Below are positions 44,842 to 54,210 of a stretch of DNA of 64,000 nt, piece after piece. Position 1 is the first letter of the stretch; every line of letters begins with the position of its first letter. The DNA is from Hortaea werneckii. Lineage: Eukaryota; Ascomycota; Dothideomycetes; Mycosphaerellales; Teratosphaeriaceae. The notes below the pieces were generated by a model. That model was not told where the DNA came from, did no database searches, and worked only from the letters and a program-made list of their open reading frames with translations. Location: the NCBI GenBank assembly GCA_037044905.1, contig JBAOKB010000127.1:1-64000 (forward strand). The letters are read 5' to 3'. A program made the translations under genes and the position numbers.

Positions 44842-45331
44842 CCGACTCGTTGTTCAAGGGGAGGCGGACATCTTACTCAGCCTTACTACTTACTAAGCTT
44901 TACGGCTGCTCCCGTACCAATAGCCGACCGCCGAACGGCTAGAGGGACGTCTGCTCTCCCTCAATCGATGCAATTCCGCCTCCGCCTTCTCGCACGCCTC
45001 GGCTCTTGGACGATCATTGCGGCTTTCCTACAGAATGGAAGATGCTCGGTCAAGGTGGTCCGAAAAGAACATTGGCATTCACGCTGGCCCCTCAGGACTA
45101 TCCCCTCATTCCCCTCTTCTCCACGAACCCCATCAAGGTTCCCAATCCGAGCTAAGGGCTTGCGCCGCCCAATGTAGAGCCGTGAGCGGGCATTGATGGT
45201 CAGCCGCACGTGGTGAGAATAAGATAAGTTGATCATGGCAGGTAAGCGCTTATGAAAACATCTTTCTCTCTGCTTATTCCCTATATCATCTGCGCGTCTC
45301 ATCAGTCTTTGTACCTATCGGCCGAGAGGAA
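44842..45331. other. Divergent promoter, NTH1 / 2EXR gene
   Basis: No gene seen. Confidence 0.55.
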
Positions 45332-46105
45332 ATGCATTGCTTTACCATGGACCCGGACATGTATAAAACCAGCAAGCTCGGTCTCTTGACGATGTATCCA
45401 CGGCAAGACAAGAAGCAAGAGTACAAAGCGCTGCGGAATCGATTTACAATGTCGAAGAGTAAGCCTTCGCAGCAACAGGCTTCCTTCCTACTCAACCTCC
45501 CCGCCGAGCTGCGAAACCGGATCTACGAATTCGTCGCGCACGACTCGAAAGAAGTCATCATCTTCGCACACGACTTCATCCTAACAAAAACCTGTCCCTT
45601 ATCCGAGACCTGTCACCAGCTCCGAGAGGAATTCGGACCAATCCACAGCAGTCTGCCGCTGAGCTACGCGACCGCCATCACGATCCACAACACCAACTTC
45701 GATCCCTGGGATCTCATCTTATCGCTGCAAAGGATTCCCACCACGGCTGCGGGGTTCGAGAGAAGAATCACGTTCCGTATCGGCCTCACCAATAGCTTGA
45801 CAGGTCAAGAGATCCGGGCGTTCGCAAAGCAACTCACAGAGCCCGCTGTAGCGGCTCGAACGGCGGCTTCGATGTATTACGAGATCCATCTCGAGCCGGG
45901 GAAGATTGACCTGAACAATCAAAGGATTCTATTCGCTCGACTGGCTAAACAGTATCGGTACCATTTTGCAGATGCTGAGCAGAGGGTATGGGAGAAGATC
46001 TACTGGGCCTTTGCCGAAGCGGCGGAGAGAGTCGATGGTGTGAAGGTGAAGGAGTTCGCTATGGGGGCGTGGAAGGTACCGGGTGGCGGGTTCGCGTTTG
46101 TTTGA
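45332..46105 (+). CDS. 2EXR / F-box-like domain protein
   Basis: A 257-aa intronless protein with the 2EXR pattern FLLNLPAELRNRIYEFVA followed by CHQLREEFGPIHSSLPLSY. It belongs to the same fungal family as the gene at 25044 but is not a close copy. In-frame ATGs at 45332, 45347 and 45449 precede the domain; the last (MSKSKPSQQQ) leaves the domain near the N-terminus and could be the true start. The C-terminal half is helical (ILFARLAKQYRYHFADAEQRV) with no membrane segment. The last 47 bases overlap the 3' end of the convergent SSU1-like frame. Function unknown. Confidence 0.75.
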   Translation: MHCFTMDPDMYKTSKLGLLTMYPRQDKKQEYKALRNRFTMSKSKPSQQQASFLLNLPAELRNRIYEFVAHDSKEVIIFAHDFILTKTCPLSETCHQLREEFGPIHSSLPLSYATAITIHNTNFDPWDLILSLQRIPTTAAGFERRITFRIGLTNSLTGQEIRAFAKQLTEPAVAARTAASMYYEIHLEPGKIDLNNQRILFARLAKQYRYHFADAEQRVWEKIYWAFAEAAERVDGVKVKEFAMGAWKVPGGGFAFV

Positions 46106-47566
46106 TAGCGCCGGGAAAATCGTTGATATCAAGCAGTAAACAGAAGTGAAATGAATCGATCCACACGTCTTTAGTTTCCCTAAACGTGCCTTTCTGTTCG
46201 AGATCCTTCAGACAAGGCGCGAAGAACATCTCGCCTGTCCACGCTCGCTGCAAGGTCCCGCAACTGACTACGAGCCACAGTAGCGTGACTGCTACGCTGA
46301 AAATGGTGCCTAGGACTCTGAAGAAAGCGGATGGGAGCTCACTTCCCAGCATCGTAGTACTCGTAGCATATACACCCAAGGGGAAAGTAAACCCCCACCA
46401 TCCCATATTGAACGGGAACTTCGGCGTACGGTAAATAGTCGCCACGGCGAAGAACAGCCACACGAGTCTAAAGCCCCAAAGGAGAAGCGCGACGAGGAAA
46501 CCGACCGTGGAAAAGATCTCTCCGGCATAGGCATGGCTCGCAGCCGGCAGGACGTCAGTTTCCGGGAAAACGGTCATGGCGACCTTGCCTAACTGCATGA
46601 TCCCAAACCCACCCTGACCTAAGGGCCCGAGAGGCAGGAAAGTGGAGACGATGACTTCCTTGGCGGGGAGACTCTGGGTTGATAAACGGAGGAAGTAGAT
46701 CACCAGCACACACATCGCCAGAGGGAGACCCGTGCCCCAGAGGACGTACGAGGTGATCAGCGTAATGAGCGCTACGTGGTGATGGGGGGAAGGGATGACT
46801 AATGCGACGACGCCGCCGGATGCTGCGGCGACAATGGTGCTCACGATGGGTAGGAGCCATGCGGCTGAGACGGTGGTGAGGTTGTGATTGTGATGCGCCA
46901 TCCTTCAACCCGAGCGTCAGTTTTTCATCTAATCTTCACGTACTGGAAAGGGGGGTGGCAACAAGTCCAAGACATACAACACAAAAGGCAAGTAACAACA
47001 CGTCGCCATTGCGAGACCACTTTCAATCCACCAAAGCGCCCAGGCCAGCTTCCACGTCGCTCCGCCCCAAGCTGGCACGCACACGAAGGCGACCATGTTC
47101 ACGATCGTCGCGAGTCCCATCGGGAACGTCCCGATGAAGAGACTCTGCGCCGGATGTCGGATCATAGCGTGCCAGATCTCCGGGTACAGCGTATACCGGA
47201 GCAGGCTGATCAGAGAGAAGATGGTGAAGAGCAGGACGTTGAGCGCAAACAGGATGTAAGAGATATAGCGCAGCTAGACGCCGTTATAGGGCAGGTTGTA
47301 GAGGAGGATGGAAGTGATACCGGTGCCCATCGTAACGGAGAACCACGAAGGGGTGAAATTGCGGACGATTCGACGCCATCCAGTTTGCACCTTCGGGTGG
47401 AAGTTGCTGTTGGATGTATCCTGAGAGGGTTGGGGCGATTCGTTCGTCTGTTCCTACATTGAAGGGCCTGTCTTGTTCTGATGGGACTGACATTCTCAAG
47501 GCGTGAGTCGTTCCCCAAGCGCATATTGGTATCTGCAGGCTCAGAGTGCGACCTACTATCACTCAT
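46059..47566 (-). pseudogene. SSU1: SSU1-type sulfite efflux pump with in-frame stop
   Basis: A TDT-family ten-helix transporter that in fungi exports sulfite (Ssu1) or malate. The conserved frame runs through TGWRRIVRNFTPSWFSVTMG and TGITSILLYNLPYNG. It then hits TAG at 47276-47274, and continues immediately in the same frame with LRYISYILFALNVLLFTIF and YPEIWHAMIRHPAQSLFIG. A 75-base intron (46977-46903) joins this to MAHHNHNLTTVSAAWLLPIV and the remaining helices (46902-46059). Relatives have Trp at the stop position, so one G-to-A change explains the break. No splice sites flank the TAG closely. The 5' end is uncertain: a 38-base intron 47491-47454 would link MSDSRSHSEP to the conserved frame but is too short for comfort. 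The last residues overlap the convergent 2EXR gene by 47 bases. Confidence 0.78.
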
Positions 47567-48080
47567 TATGCAATCCCGGAGCGGAGATGTAACAATTCAG
47601 AAGGTCCGAAACTTTTTGATGAGGGATTGCTTGGGATGAGGAATGGAGACTAGAGGAATTCGACCTATCCTTGACCTTGCGGAGAAGATGCCGGAGAGTG
47701 AATACTACAATGGCCTGGACAGTCACTCGCCATTTAGGAGCGCTGTAAGCACGAGTTAACCATGTGCATGGTTTTGTTGCAGAGCATACTGGACTACTGT
47801 ACAGCACAAGAGAGATGTCAGCAGTTGTCAGGTCGGCGAACTCGGCTTTCTCGATGCCGGCTCCCGGAAATCGGGCCGAAGCGGCGCGCCATACGTTAGC
47901 GCGGTGACCAATGGTCTCTCGATGTCTAGCTGGCAGGTACATGGGCATTGGTATTATTGCTACATAGCATCTATTCGCATTCGAGGAACTACAAGAGTAC
48001 CACCACATTGACTCGCAAAGACGAAATCATCCTCCACAGTATAACCTCTACCCAGCGGACCGCAACACAAGACAGTCAAC
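47567..48080. other. Divergent upstream region, SSU1-like / SEC28
   Basis: No gene supported; about 514 bases between the two starts. Confidence 0.55.
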
Positions 48081-48974
48081 ATGGATCCCTTCTCCTCCGA
48101 GGGCGAGCTCGTCAACATCCACACCTCCTTCATCCAAGGCCAGTACGCCTCCGTCCTGTCCGACTACACCACCTCCGACTTCTCCGAATCCAACCGTCTC
48201 CCCGTCAAGATCCTCCAATACCGCGCCCAGTGCGAACTCGGCCAGTACGACCAAGTCATCAACAGCATAAGCGACAGCGATGCGAAGCAGACGCCAGACC
48301 TTGCTGCCGCAAAGGCATTCGCCAAGTACCTGAAGACAGGCAGCGACGACGCAGCAGCAGAGGCGGAGAAACTCTCCGAAAGCCAAGCCGACAACCTGAC
48401 CGTCCAGCTCCTCTGCGGCACCGTCCTCTCACGAGCAGGCAAGCAAGATGCCGCCCTGTCCCTCCTATCCAAGCACCAAGGCTCGCTGGACGCCGTAGCC
48501 CTGATCGTCCAGATCCACCTCCAGCAAAACCGCACCGACCTCGCGCTGCAACAAGCCAAGAGCGCACGATCGTTCGCACAGGACGCACTCCTAGTCAACC
48601 TGGCCGAGTCCTGGATCGGGATGCGCAGGGGAGGGGAGGAGTACCAGAAGGCCTTCTACGTTTTCGAAGAGCTAGCGCAAGCGCCCTCAAGCCAGAGCGC
48701 GACGAACCTGGTTGCGCAGGCGGTGAGCGAGCTGCACCTAGGCCGGACGGAGGAGGCAGACGCGGCGATGAGCCGGGCCTTGGAGCTCGAGCCGGAGAAC
48801 AAGATCGCGCTGGCGAACAAGCTCGTGCTGGATGCTGTGGTTGGGAGGGACACGAGCGAGGTCCGGGGCAAGTTGGAGAAGGTGGATAAGGAGGCGGAGA
48901 TACTGGCGGACATGATGGCGAAGCGGGAAGCGTTTCAGGAAGCGTGTAAGAAGTATAGTCCGAGGTTCTCATGA
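48081..48974 (+). CDS. SEC28: Coatomer epsilon subunit (epsilon-COP)
   Basis: The epsilon subunit of the COPI coat, which with alpha-COP stabilises the outer cage of Golgi-to-ER vesicles. An intronless 297-aa protein, nearly the length of yeast Sec28. All-helical, TPR-like repeats: SFIQGQYASVLSDY and LQYRAQCELGQYDQVIN at the start, VQLLCGTVLSRAGKQDAALSLL in the middle, and AVSELHLGRTEEADAAMSRALELEPENKIALAN in the last repeats. It ends KKYSPRF. The family-typical DLALQQAKSA and AESWIGMRRGGEEYQKAFYVFEEL blocks are present. It lies tail to tail with USE1, 300 bases apart, another retrograde-traffic gene. Confidence 0.95.
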   Translation: MDPFSSEGELVNIHTSFIQGQYASVLSDYTTSDFSESNRLPVKILQYRAQCELGQYDQVINSISDSDAKQTPDLAAAKAFAKYLKTGSDDAAAEAEKLSESQADNLTVQLLCGTVLSRAGKQDAALSLLSKHQGSLDAVALIVQIHLQQNRTDLALQQAKSARSFAQDALLVNLAESWIGMRRGGEEYQKAFYVFEELAQAPSSQSATNLVAQAVSELHLGRTEEADAAMSRALELEPENKIALANKLVLDAVVGRDTSEVRGKLEKVDKEAEILADMMAKREAFQEACKKYSPRFS

Positions 48975-49274
48975 TTGGGATTCGGGAGTCGGGAAGTGGT
49001 AGTAGGGGATATCGTAGTGTAGGAGCATGGAGTCCAGGGCGTCAGGTCACGAACGGGATGAAAAATCAAAAGGTCGGATTATTACATCTATTTTAGATAG
49101 AAAACAATGCAAGCAAGCCAAAGTCTAGCAGCCTAAGACATGCCGTTTTTCCCCTTACCCGCCTTAAACAAGAACCGACAGGGTATCATAGCTCATCAAC
49201 ATCGTTAAATCTCAACCAACCCATCTCTCTATCAGCCCCAATATCCCTCCCCCTCCCCCTTCAAATCCCCCCAT

Positions 49275-50240
49275 CTACAACCTCAACTTCGGCCCCAAAA
49301 ACACCACCAAAAAACACCCCACCCACAACGCGAAAATAAACCCATACAACTTAACCCGACCCCACCAGCCCTGGCCCTCCGACATCCGCCGTAACATCCC
49401 CATCCGCCGTTCCGCCGCCTCCATGCCCTGAGCGCTCTTATCCAGTCCCCCCTCCGCGCGCTTCATGATGTCCTTCTCGGACTCGATGGACACGCCCATC
49501 TGCTGCGCGGACTGCTTCAGGGCCTGCGCGAGGGAGAGCATCGAGGACGTGAGGGTGTCTTGTTCGTGGCGGTTGTGGGACATGTTGAGCTCGTGGGAGG
49601 CGAGGTCGGAGGGTTGGGTGGTTTGTTGTGAGGGGTTGGAGGAGGAGCGGTTGGCGAAGAGGTGGTCGCGGGCGGTGGTGCTGGCTGCGTTGCGGTTGTC
49701 GGAGGCTTGGAGGGGGCGGTGGCGGGAGCGGAGTTCGGGTTGCAATGGTGGTGGTGGTGATGCTGCTGATGCGGACGATGACGGTGAGGATGATTGGGGA
49801 GGTTGTGAGGGAGGGGATTGAGGGGCGGGGGGTTGTGATTCCCCCCTGTCAATCCCGCCGTAGGCGTCGTGGCGAGCGGGCGCATATTGTTTCAATAGGT
49901 CTTGGCTTTCGTCTCCGTCGTCAATGTCGCTATCGGTATCACTGCCGCCATCGTCTCCATGCGCCGACTGTTCAAGTTCCTGGAGCTTCCCATTCAACCT
50001 CTTGATCAAGTCACGCTTCTGTTGGAGGGCCGTCTGGACCTGCTGCCGTTGTGACTGGGTTCGGATCGTTGCAGACTGTTTCTCGAGCGTGAGTAGGAGC
50101 GTGCGAGCATGTTCGAGGTTGGCAGATATCCGCGCGCGTTCGTACTGGGAGCTGCCGAGCTTGGGATTGGGCGTTTGGAGTAGAGTCGAGTCCAGTTTCG
50201 TGAGGAGGCGATTGAGGGTGATTGTGGAATTCTGGTCCAT
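49275..50240 (-). CDS. USE1: Use1-type ER SNARE
   Basis: An unconventional SNARE of the ER membrane that works with Ufe1, Sec20 and Sec22 in fusion of retrograde COPI vesicles. 321 aa, intronless; start at 50240 (MDQNSTITLNRLLTKLD). N-terminal helices carry NLEHARTLLLTLEKQS and QKRDLIKRLNGKLQELEQS. A Ser/Pro/Gln-rich linker follows. The SNARE helix begins near HEQDTLTSSMLSLAQALKQ and runs through EKDIMKRAEGGLDKSAQGME. A C-terminal membrane anchor (LYGFIFALWVGCFLVVFLG) ends four residues from the C-terminus. Length and order match fungal Use1. An in-frame extension to 50444 exists but is not supported. It is divergent from the rRNA methyltransferase gene. Confidence 0.9.
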   Translation of the reverse strand: MDQNSTITLNRLLTKLDSTLLQTPNPKLGSSQYERARISANLEHARTLLLTLEKQSATIRTQSQRQQVQTALQQKRDLIKRLNGKLQELEQSAHGDDGGSDTDSDIDDGDESQDLLKQYAPARHDAYGGIDRGESQPPAPQSPPSQPPQSSSPSSSASAASPPPPLQPELRSRHRPLQASDNRNAASTTARDHLFANRSSSNPSQQTTQPSDLASHELNMSHNRHEQDTLTSSMLSLAQALKQSAQQMGVSIESEKDIMKRAEGGLDKSAQGMEAAERRMGMLRRMSEGQGWWGRVKLYGFIFALWVGCFLVVFLGPKLRL

Positions 50241-50675
50241 GTTGCACGTGACAGTGAGTTTATGAGATTTTAATGAGAGCTTTTGATGACGCAGAGTATG
50301 TCGTTGGAATCTACAGTAGGGCTTTAAGAGTAAAGTGATTGGGACTTTCACATGCAACCAGCTGTCACTGCCCGATTGGGAAAGGCGGGGGCTTCTTGCA
50401 TAGCATAGCCGTGTAATAAAACAAATAGTTCCCAATACGAGCACTCTTTTCGGGACTAATGTTTTTGCTTTTTGTGAGGCACTTCGACCTTATCGTTATC
50501 CCCATTTACCAAGTACTTGTTGGGGGAGGTTCAGACATACCTGGGTACGCATTGAATGGAAAGGCGAACGGGAGCAGCCGTCTTGGCTCATTTTTCCTCT
50601 CAAACTTGATCCGAACAATCCACCCACAAAGTACTCTTCCCAAGAATTCTTGAGCGTCGACAATGATTTTAAGAA
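50241..50675. other. Divergent promoter, USE1 / BMT6
   Basis: No gene; 435 bases between two start codons. Confidence 0.6.
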
Positions 50676-51755
50676 ATGGTCAAGGGCAGCAAGTCAGGCA
50701 AGACCGCAAAGGCTAAGGGTACGAAGTCTGGAGGAAACCCTCGAAACGCAACCTCGAATAATGCCGGAGCTATAAAGCAACCTAACACCAGGACGGTCCC
50801 ATTCGAATTGCAACAGCGATGCTTGAATGTCTTCCGAGATGCTTTGGAGCCTGACGAGCAAGACGCCAAGACGGTGCAGGAAGTCAAAGGTCACCTGTAC
50901 AACCGCGACTTCAGCACCGCGTTTGGCAATCCGGAGTATTTGAAAGTCTATGCTTCCCGATGGAGTCCCAGCCGAGCTCTGGGGTATTTGCAGATCTTCA
51001 ATGATGTGCAGAGACATTTCGATGCTGCTGCCGATGAGAGTGAAAGTCTTTCGACAAGGCCACGGAACATCGTTTGTTTAGGTGGTGGAGCGGGCGCTGA
51101 ACTTGTGGCGTTAGCTGGATGGTTAAGTCAGTCAGTGTTAGAGACGGAGGAGCCGAAGCTCGACGTCAAGCTGTTAGATATTGCGAGTTGGGAAAGCGTC
51201 GTCTCCTGCCTTGAGAGGCGCATCGTCATACCTCCGGAGCTATCCAAGTTCGCTTCGGCCGCCGCGAAGGAGGCCAACAAAGCTATGCTGGCAGAAGAAT
51301 GCATCAAAGTGGAATCGCAACAGCAAGACATTCTCACATGGCCCGAAGCAAACTTGAAATTGACTGTGGGCAGTGCAGATCTAGTCACTCTCATGTTCAC
51401 TCTCAACGAACTATACAGTACCAATCTAGCAGCAACCCAACAACTCCTTGCAAGGCTTACCGACTGCATGCAACTGGACTCACACCTGCTAGTTGTAGAC
51501 AGTCCAGGCAGCTACTCAACCGTCTCCATCAACGGTGCCGAGAAGAAGTATCCGATGCAATGGTTGCTGGACTACACCTTACTCGGGTCAGGACAGAAGA
51601 AAGGGAAGGATGATGGAGCGAAGTGGGCAAAGGTGGAGAGTGATGAGTCCCGGTGGTTCAGATTGTCGCAGAATCTGAAGTATCCGATCGAGTTGGAAAA
51701 TATGCGATTTCAGATGCATCTTTATCGGAGGGTCAAGGAGATTCCAGAGGAGTGA
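50676..51755 (+). CDS. BMT6: 25S rRNA (uridine-N3) methyltransferase, Bmt6-like
   Basis: A 359-aa intronless protein of the Pfam family formerly called DUF3115, whose yeast member Bmt6 makes m3U2843 in 25S rRNA. The N-terminus is a Lys/Gly-rich nucleolar-type segment (MVKGSKSGKTAKAKGTKSGG). The core starts PFELQQRCLNVFRDAL, with YASRWSPSRALGYLQIF typical of the family. The SAM-binding motif is NIVCLGGGAGAELVALAG near residue 130. DLVTLMFTLNELYSTN and SHLLVVDSPGSYSTV form the later strands, and the protein ends FQMHLYRRVKE. Nucleolar location is inferred. Confusion with the Bmt5 family is unlikely because the RALGYLQIF-type segment belongs to this one. Confidence 0.85.
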   Translation: MVKGSKSGKTAKAKGTKSGGNPRNATSNNAGAIKQPNTRTVPFELQQRCLNVFRDALEPDEQDAKTVQEVKGHLYNRDFSTAFGNPEYLKVYASRWSPSRALGYLQIFNDVQRHFDAAADESESLSTRPRNIVCLGGGAGAELVALAGWLSQSVLETEEPKLDVKLLDIASWESVVSCLERRIVIPPELSKFASAAAKEANKAMLAEECIKVESQQQDILTWPEANLKLTVGSADLVTLMFTLNELYSTNLAATQQLLARLTDCMQLDSHLLVVDSPGSYSTVSINGAEKKYPMQWLLDYTLLGSGQKKGKDDGAKWAKVESDESRWFRLSQNLKYPIELENMRFQMHLYRRVKEIPEE

Positions 51756-52224
51756 AGTAGTAGTATGCTTCTGCGCTTCAATTTAATTTTTGTCGGGTGG
51801 AGGCTGCAACTAGTGGACTTGATGTCTGGATGACCGAGCTACATGAATAGCAATGAACCTTCGTCGTTGATTTGACAATGAACCCCTAGACACGTATGTA
51901 TGTGCAATATAGGATGGGAACACTTCGATATAGAACAATTTTACAGTCTTGTTGGTCGTCAAAGCTCTTTCTGAGGTGGTTGATTCTCACATAACTCACA
52001 TAACAATACGACTGCTGGGTAGACTTCTGAATGTGTGACACTCTGGAAGATCTTTGAATGTCCTGCATCACCAAAGTACGAGACGTGTGCCAGAACCATC
52101 GCTGAGTCTATCCTCGCGCCTCGAACCAGGAGGGACTAACCTCGCCAAGGTTCTCGGAGCTTCGTCGGCCCAAAAAATGAGATTCATGTTGGATTTTGTC
52201 ACAATTTCGTCCATCAATAACACA
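51756..52224. other. Intergenic, BMT6 to tRNA
   Basis: No gene supported. Confidence 0.55.
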
Positions 52225-52314
52225 TCCGATGTGGTCTAGTGGCTAGGATTTGTCGCTCTCACTTCTTGACAGAAGAGACCCGACAAGGCCGGGGTTCGAT
52301 TCCCCGCGTCGGAA
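52225..52314 (+). tRNA. tRNA-Glu (anticodon CTC) with 18-base intron
   Basis: The acceptor stem TCCGATG (52225-52231) pairs with CGTCGGA (52307-52313), with one T-G wobble. The D arm has GTCTAGTGGCTAGGAT. The anticodon stem TGTCG/CGACA encloses loop CTCTCAC with anticodon CTC at 52258-52260. An 18-base intron (52262-52279) follows position 37, the canonical place. The T arm is CGGGGTTCGATTCCCCG, which also gives a good B box. The mature length is 72 bases. The sequence around the D arm is diagnostic of eukaryotic tRNA-Glu. Confidence 0.95.
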
Positions 52315-52321
52315 ACATTCC

Positions 52322-52325
52322 TTTT
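52322..52325 (+). terminator. Pol III T4 terminator
   Basis: TTTT eight bases after the tRNA discriminator base. Confidence 0.6.
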
Positions 52326-52500
52326 GCATTCTGGAATGATGTTATTTTCAATTTTTTGAGTCTAAAAAATTTTGTGGTATGCCCAACTTTCCCTAGGTAG
52401 GAGGCAGAAGTCACAAGGGCAGCAGAAAGATTATAGATTGAATCGATATAGCAATCTTCTGATTCGCAATACTTATCCATAGTCTCTGTTGGAGCCCTCT

Positions 52501-52696
52501 GCGCTATTGTACTGTGCCTCCGGTTACTAATACTCGATCTATAGCAATGAGATGTGATCGACTATATAATCCTTTCCTTTCTCTTGGCTTTCTAGAGCTA
52601 TTTACGCTACTGTATTTTGCCTTCGGTCACTAATGCTCGATCTGTAGCAATGAGATGTGATCGACTATATAATGCTCCCTTTTCTTTTGGCTTTCT
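52501..52696. repeat. Diverged 93-base tandem duplication
   Basis: Copies at 52501-52593 and 52604-52696, period 103. A block of about 27 bases (GCAATGAGATGTGATCGAC and on through ATATAAT) is identical; most other differences are C/T or A/G transitions. It lies 190 bases downstream of tRNA-Glu and has no coding potential. The rest of 52326-52962 holds no gene. Confidence 0.85.
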
Positions 52697-52962
52697 CATT
52701 GAGCGATCTCATTGCCCGACAACGTAGCTGGGCGGCTAGGGCATTGTCCTGCAATGACCCAGCGATCGGGAGAAAAAGGGCAACAAGAACAATGTGTGTG
52801 CTTCGTAGGATACATCACAATTCTTGCCTTTTTGCACTCACTATTTGGGGCAGGACTGCTTTATGGAACTATCATCCTTCCGGCCTGCAACATGTTACCT
52901 TCCAAAGAGCAAAACATCTGACAGGTTTGCACATGAAAGCCTTCAATACAACATGACAGCAG

Positions 52963-53610
52963 CTATGATACGAAAAGCAACGCATAAAAGGACGGCAACC
53001 CCCAAGCCAAAGCGAAGATTCCCGTCTCATCAAAAGATCTCGCAGCGGCCCCAGTATACGCTGCAGCGGTAGAGGGCGTTGTGGCTACATCGGAAGAATC
53101 AAGGTAAGAAGTCGAGGCAGCACCGGCCGTTTCCCTTAGGGTTGTAGTTGCGTTCATGCCCATAGGCGAAGAAGTCTCCGTAGCAGACGAGGCAGCAACC
53201 AGCGTCGGCGTAGGTAGCCCAGCACTGGCATCCAGGCAAGTTTCGCCTGCGTGGCAATATTGTCCCACGGCGCAGCATGAGCCTCCACAGAGTGCGCCGG
53301 GATCGTCACTTGGGCAAGTTGCCGTTGCAGTGTCTGAGATGACCGCGGTGGCCTTCAGGGTAGGCGGAACGGCGGTGGAGTTTGATATCCGGTTGCTAGT
53401 AAGATGAGCGCAGCCATCACCGCCTAGGTTGGTAAAAGAGTGCGAATGAGAGCGGGATTCGAAGTCGGAGCTGTAGGTGACGGCGCATTCGGCACGAATG
53501 GATGAACTGACCACGCATGTCGTATTCGGCGTGCTGGCATCGTCTTGAGCCAGTGATCGGATAGCAAGGAGCAACGCAAGACAGCTATGTAGGAACATCA
53601 TTTGCAGCAA
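52963..53610 (-). CDS. Secreted Cys-rich protein, probable GPI anchor
   Basis: A 215-aa intronless protein. Signal peptide MLQMMFLHSCLALLLAIRSLA, cleaved before or near QDDAST. The mature N-terminal half has several cysteines, ending in a compact cluster (CPSDDPGALCGGSCCAVGQYC, AGETC). A long Ser/Thr/Ala-rich stretch suitable for O-glycosylation follows. The C-terminus is hydrophobic (FALAWGLPSFYALLFVS) behind a small-residue region, as in GPI-anchored wall proteins. Family not recognised; role at the cell surface inferred. Its layout parallels the Cys-rich membrane protein at 37842 but the cysteine spacing differs. Confidence 0.78.
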   Translation of the reverse strand: MLQMMFLHSCLALLLAIRSLAQDDASTPNTTCVVSSSIRAECAVTYSSDFESRSHSHSFTNLGGDGCAHLTSNRISNSTAVPPTLKATAVISDTATATCPSDDPGALCGGSCCAVGQYCHAGETCLDASAGLPTPTLVAASSATETSSPMGMNATTTLRETAGAASTSYLDSSDVATTPSTAAAYTGAAARSFDETGIFALAWGLPSFYALLFVS

Positions 53611-54210
53611 TATACAAGGGCGCGATTGAAGGCGGGATACAAGATCGAAAGATGGGTCAATTTCTTCGGCAACATGGTTCTCCTGACCAAGATCCTATAC
53701 CAGTGTCATACGTGTGTAGGTTCTTGTTAGCCGGAGCTCTAAATCCAGGCTGCGCCTCCGCAGAGGCGTATCTGTCGTATGACTCCGCACGCCAAGCGGA
53801 ACATGTTTGAGGTCTAGAGGCCCAACGCCCGAAGTTTCAAAGCATAGGAGACATCTCATGAAACCCTTGGAATGCAAAAGTGAAAGCGGTCGCAATAGCG
53901 ACACAACCGGATAGCCTCACGCTGAGTTCGTCTCCCACCGGCTTCTCACAAGGATTGGTGGGATGATCAAGCGTCCGGTGGGCTAGAGCCTTGAGAAGAA
54001 AGCAAGTGATTCTCACGCTCCCTTGACTGACTAGGACATGACTCTGGATTTCTGTAGAACCTCACAGCTTCGCTACCTTAGGCGGGAGAGAGGCATGGCA
54101 ACGCTGTTATGAGTATGCAATGTTTGCGAGACAGTAAGTTATATCGATAGAGCGTGGCAGTGGTATCAAAGGAACATTATGATCAGAGGAAAGCCATGGC
54201 ATACAGTAGC
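53611..54210. other. Intergenic, 0.6 kb
   Basis: Upstream region of the Cys-rich GPI gene; no other gene seen. Confidence 0.55.

Noticed and set aside
47454..47491. 38-base intron linking an upstream ATG to the SSU1-like frame
   Set aside because: Too short to trust as an intron; kept only as one possible 5' model within the pseudogene entry.
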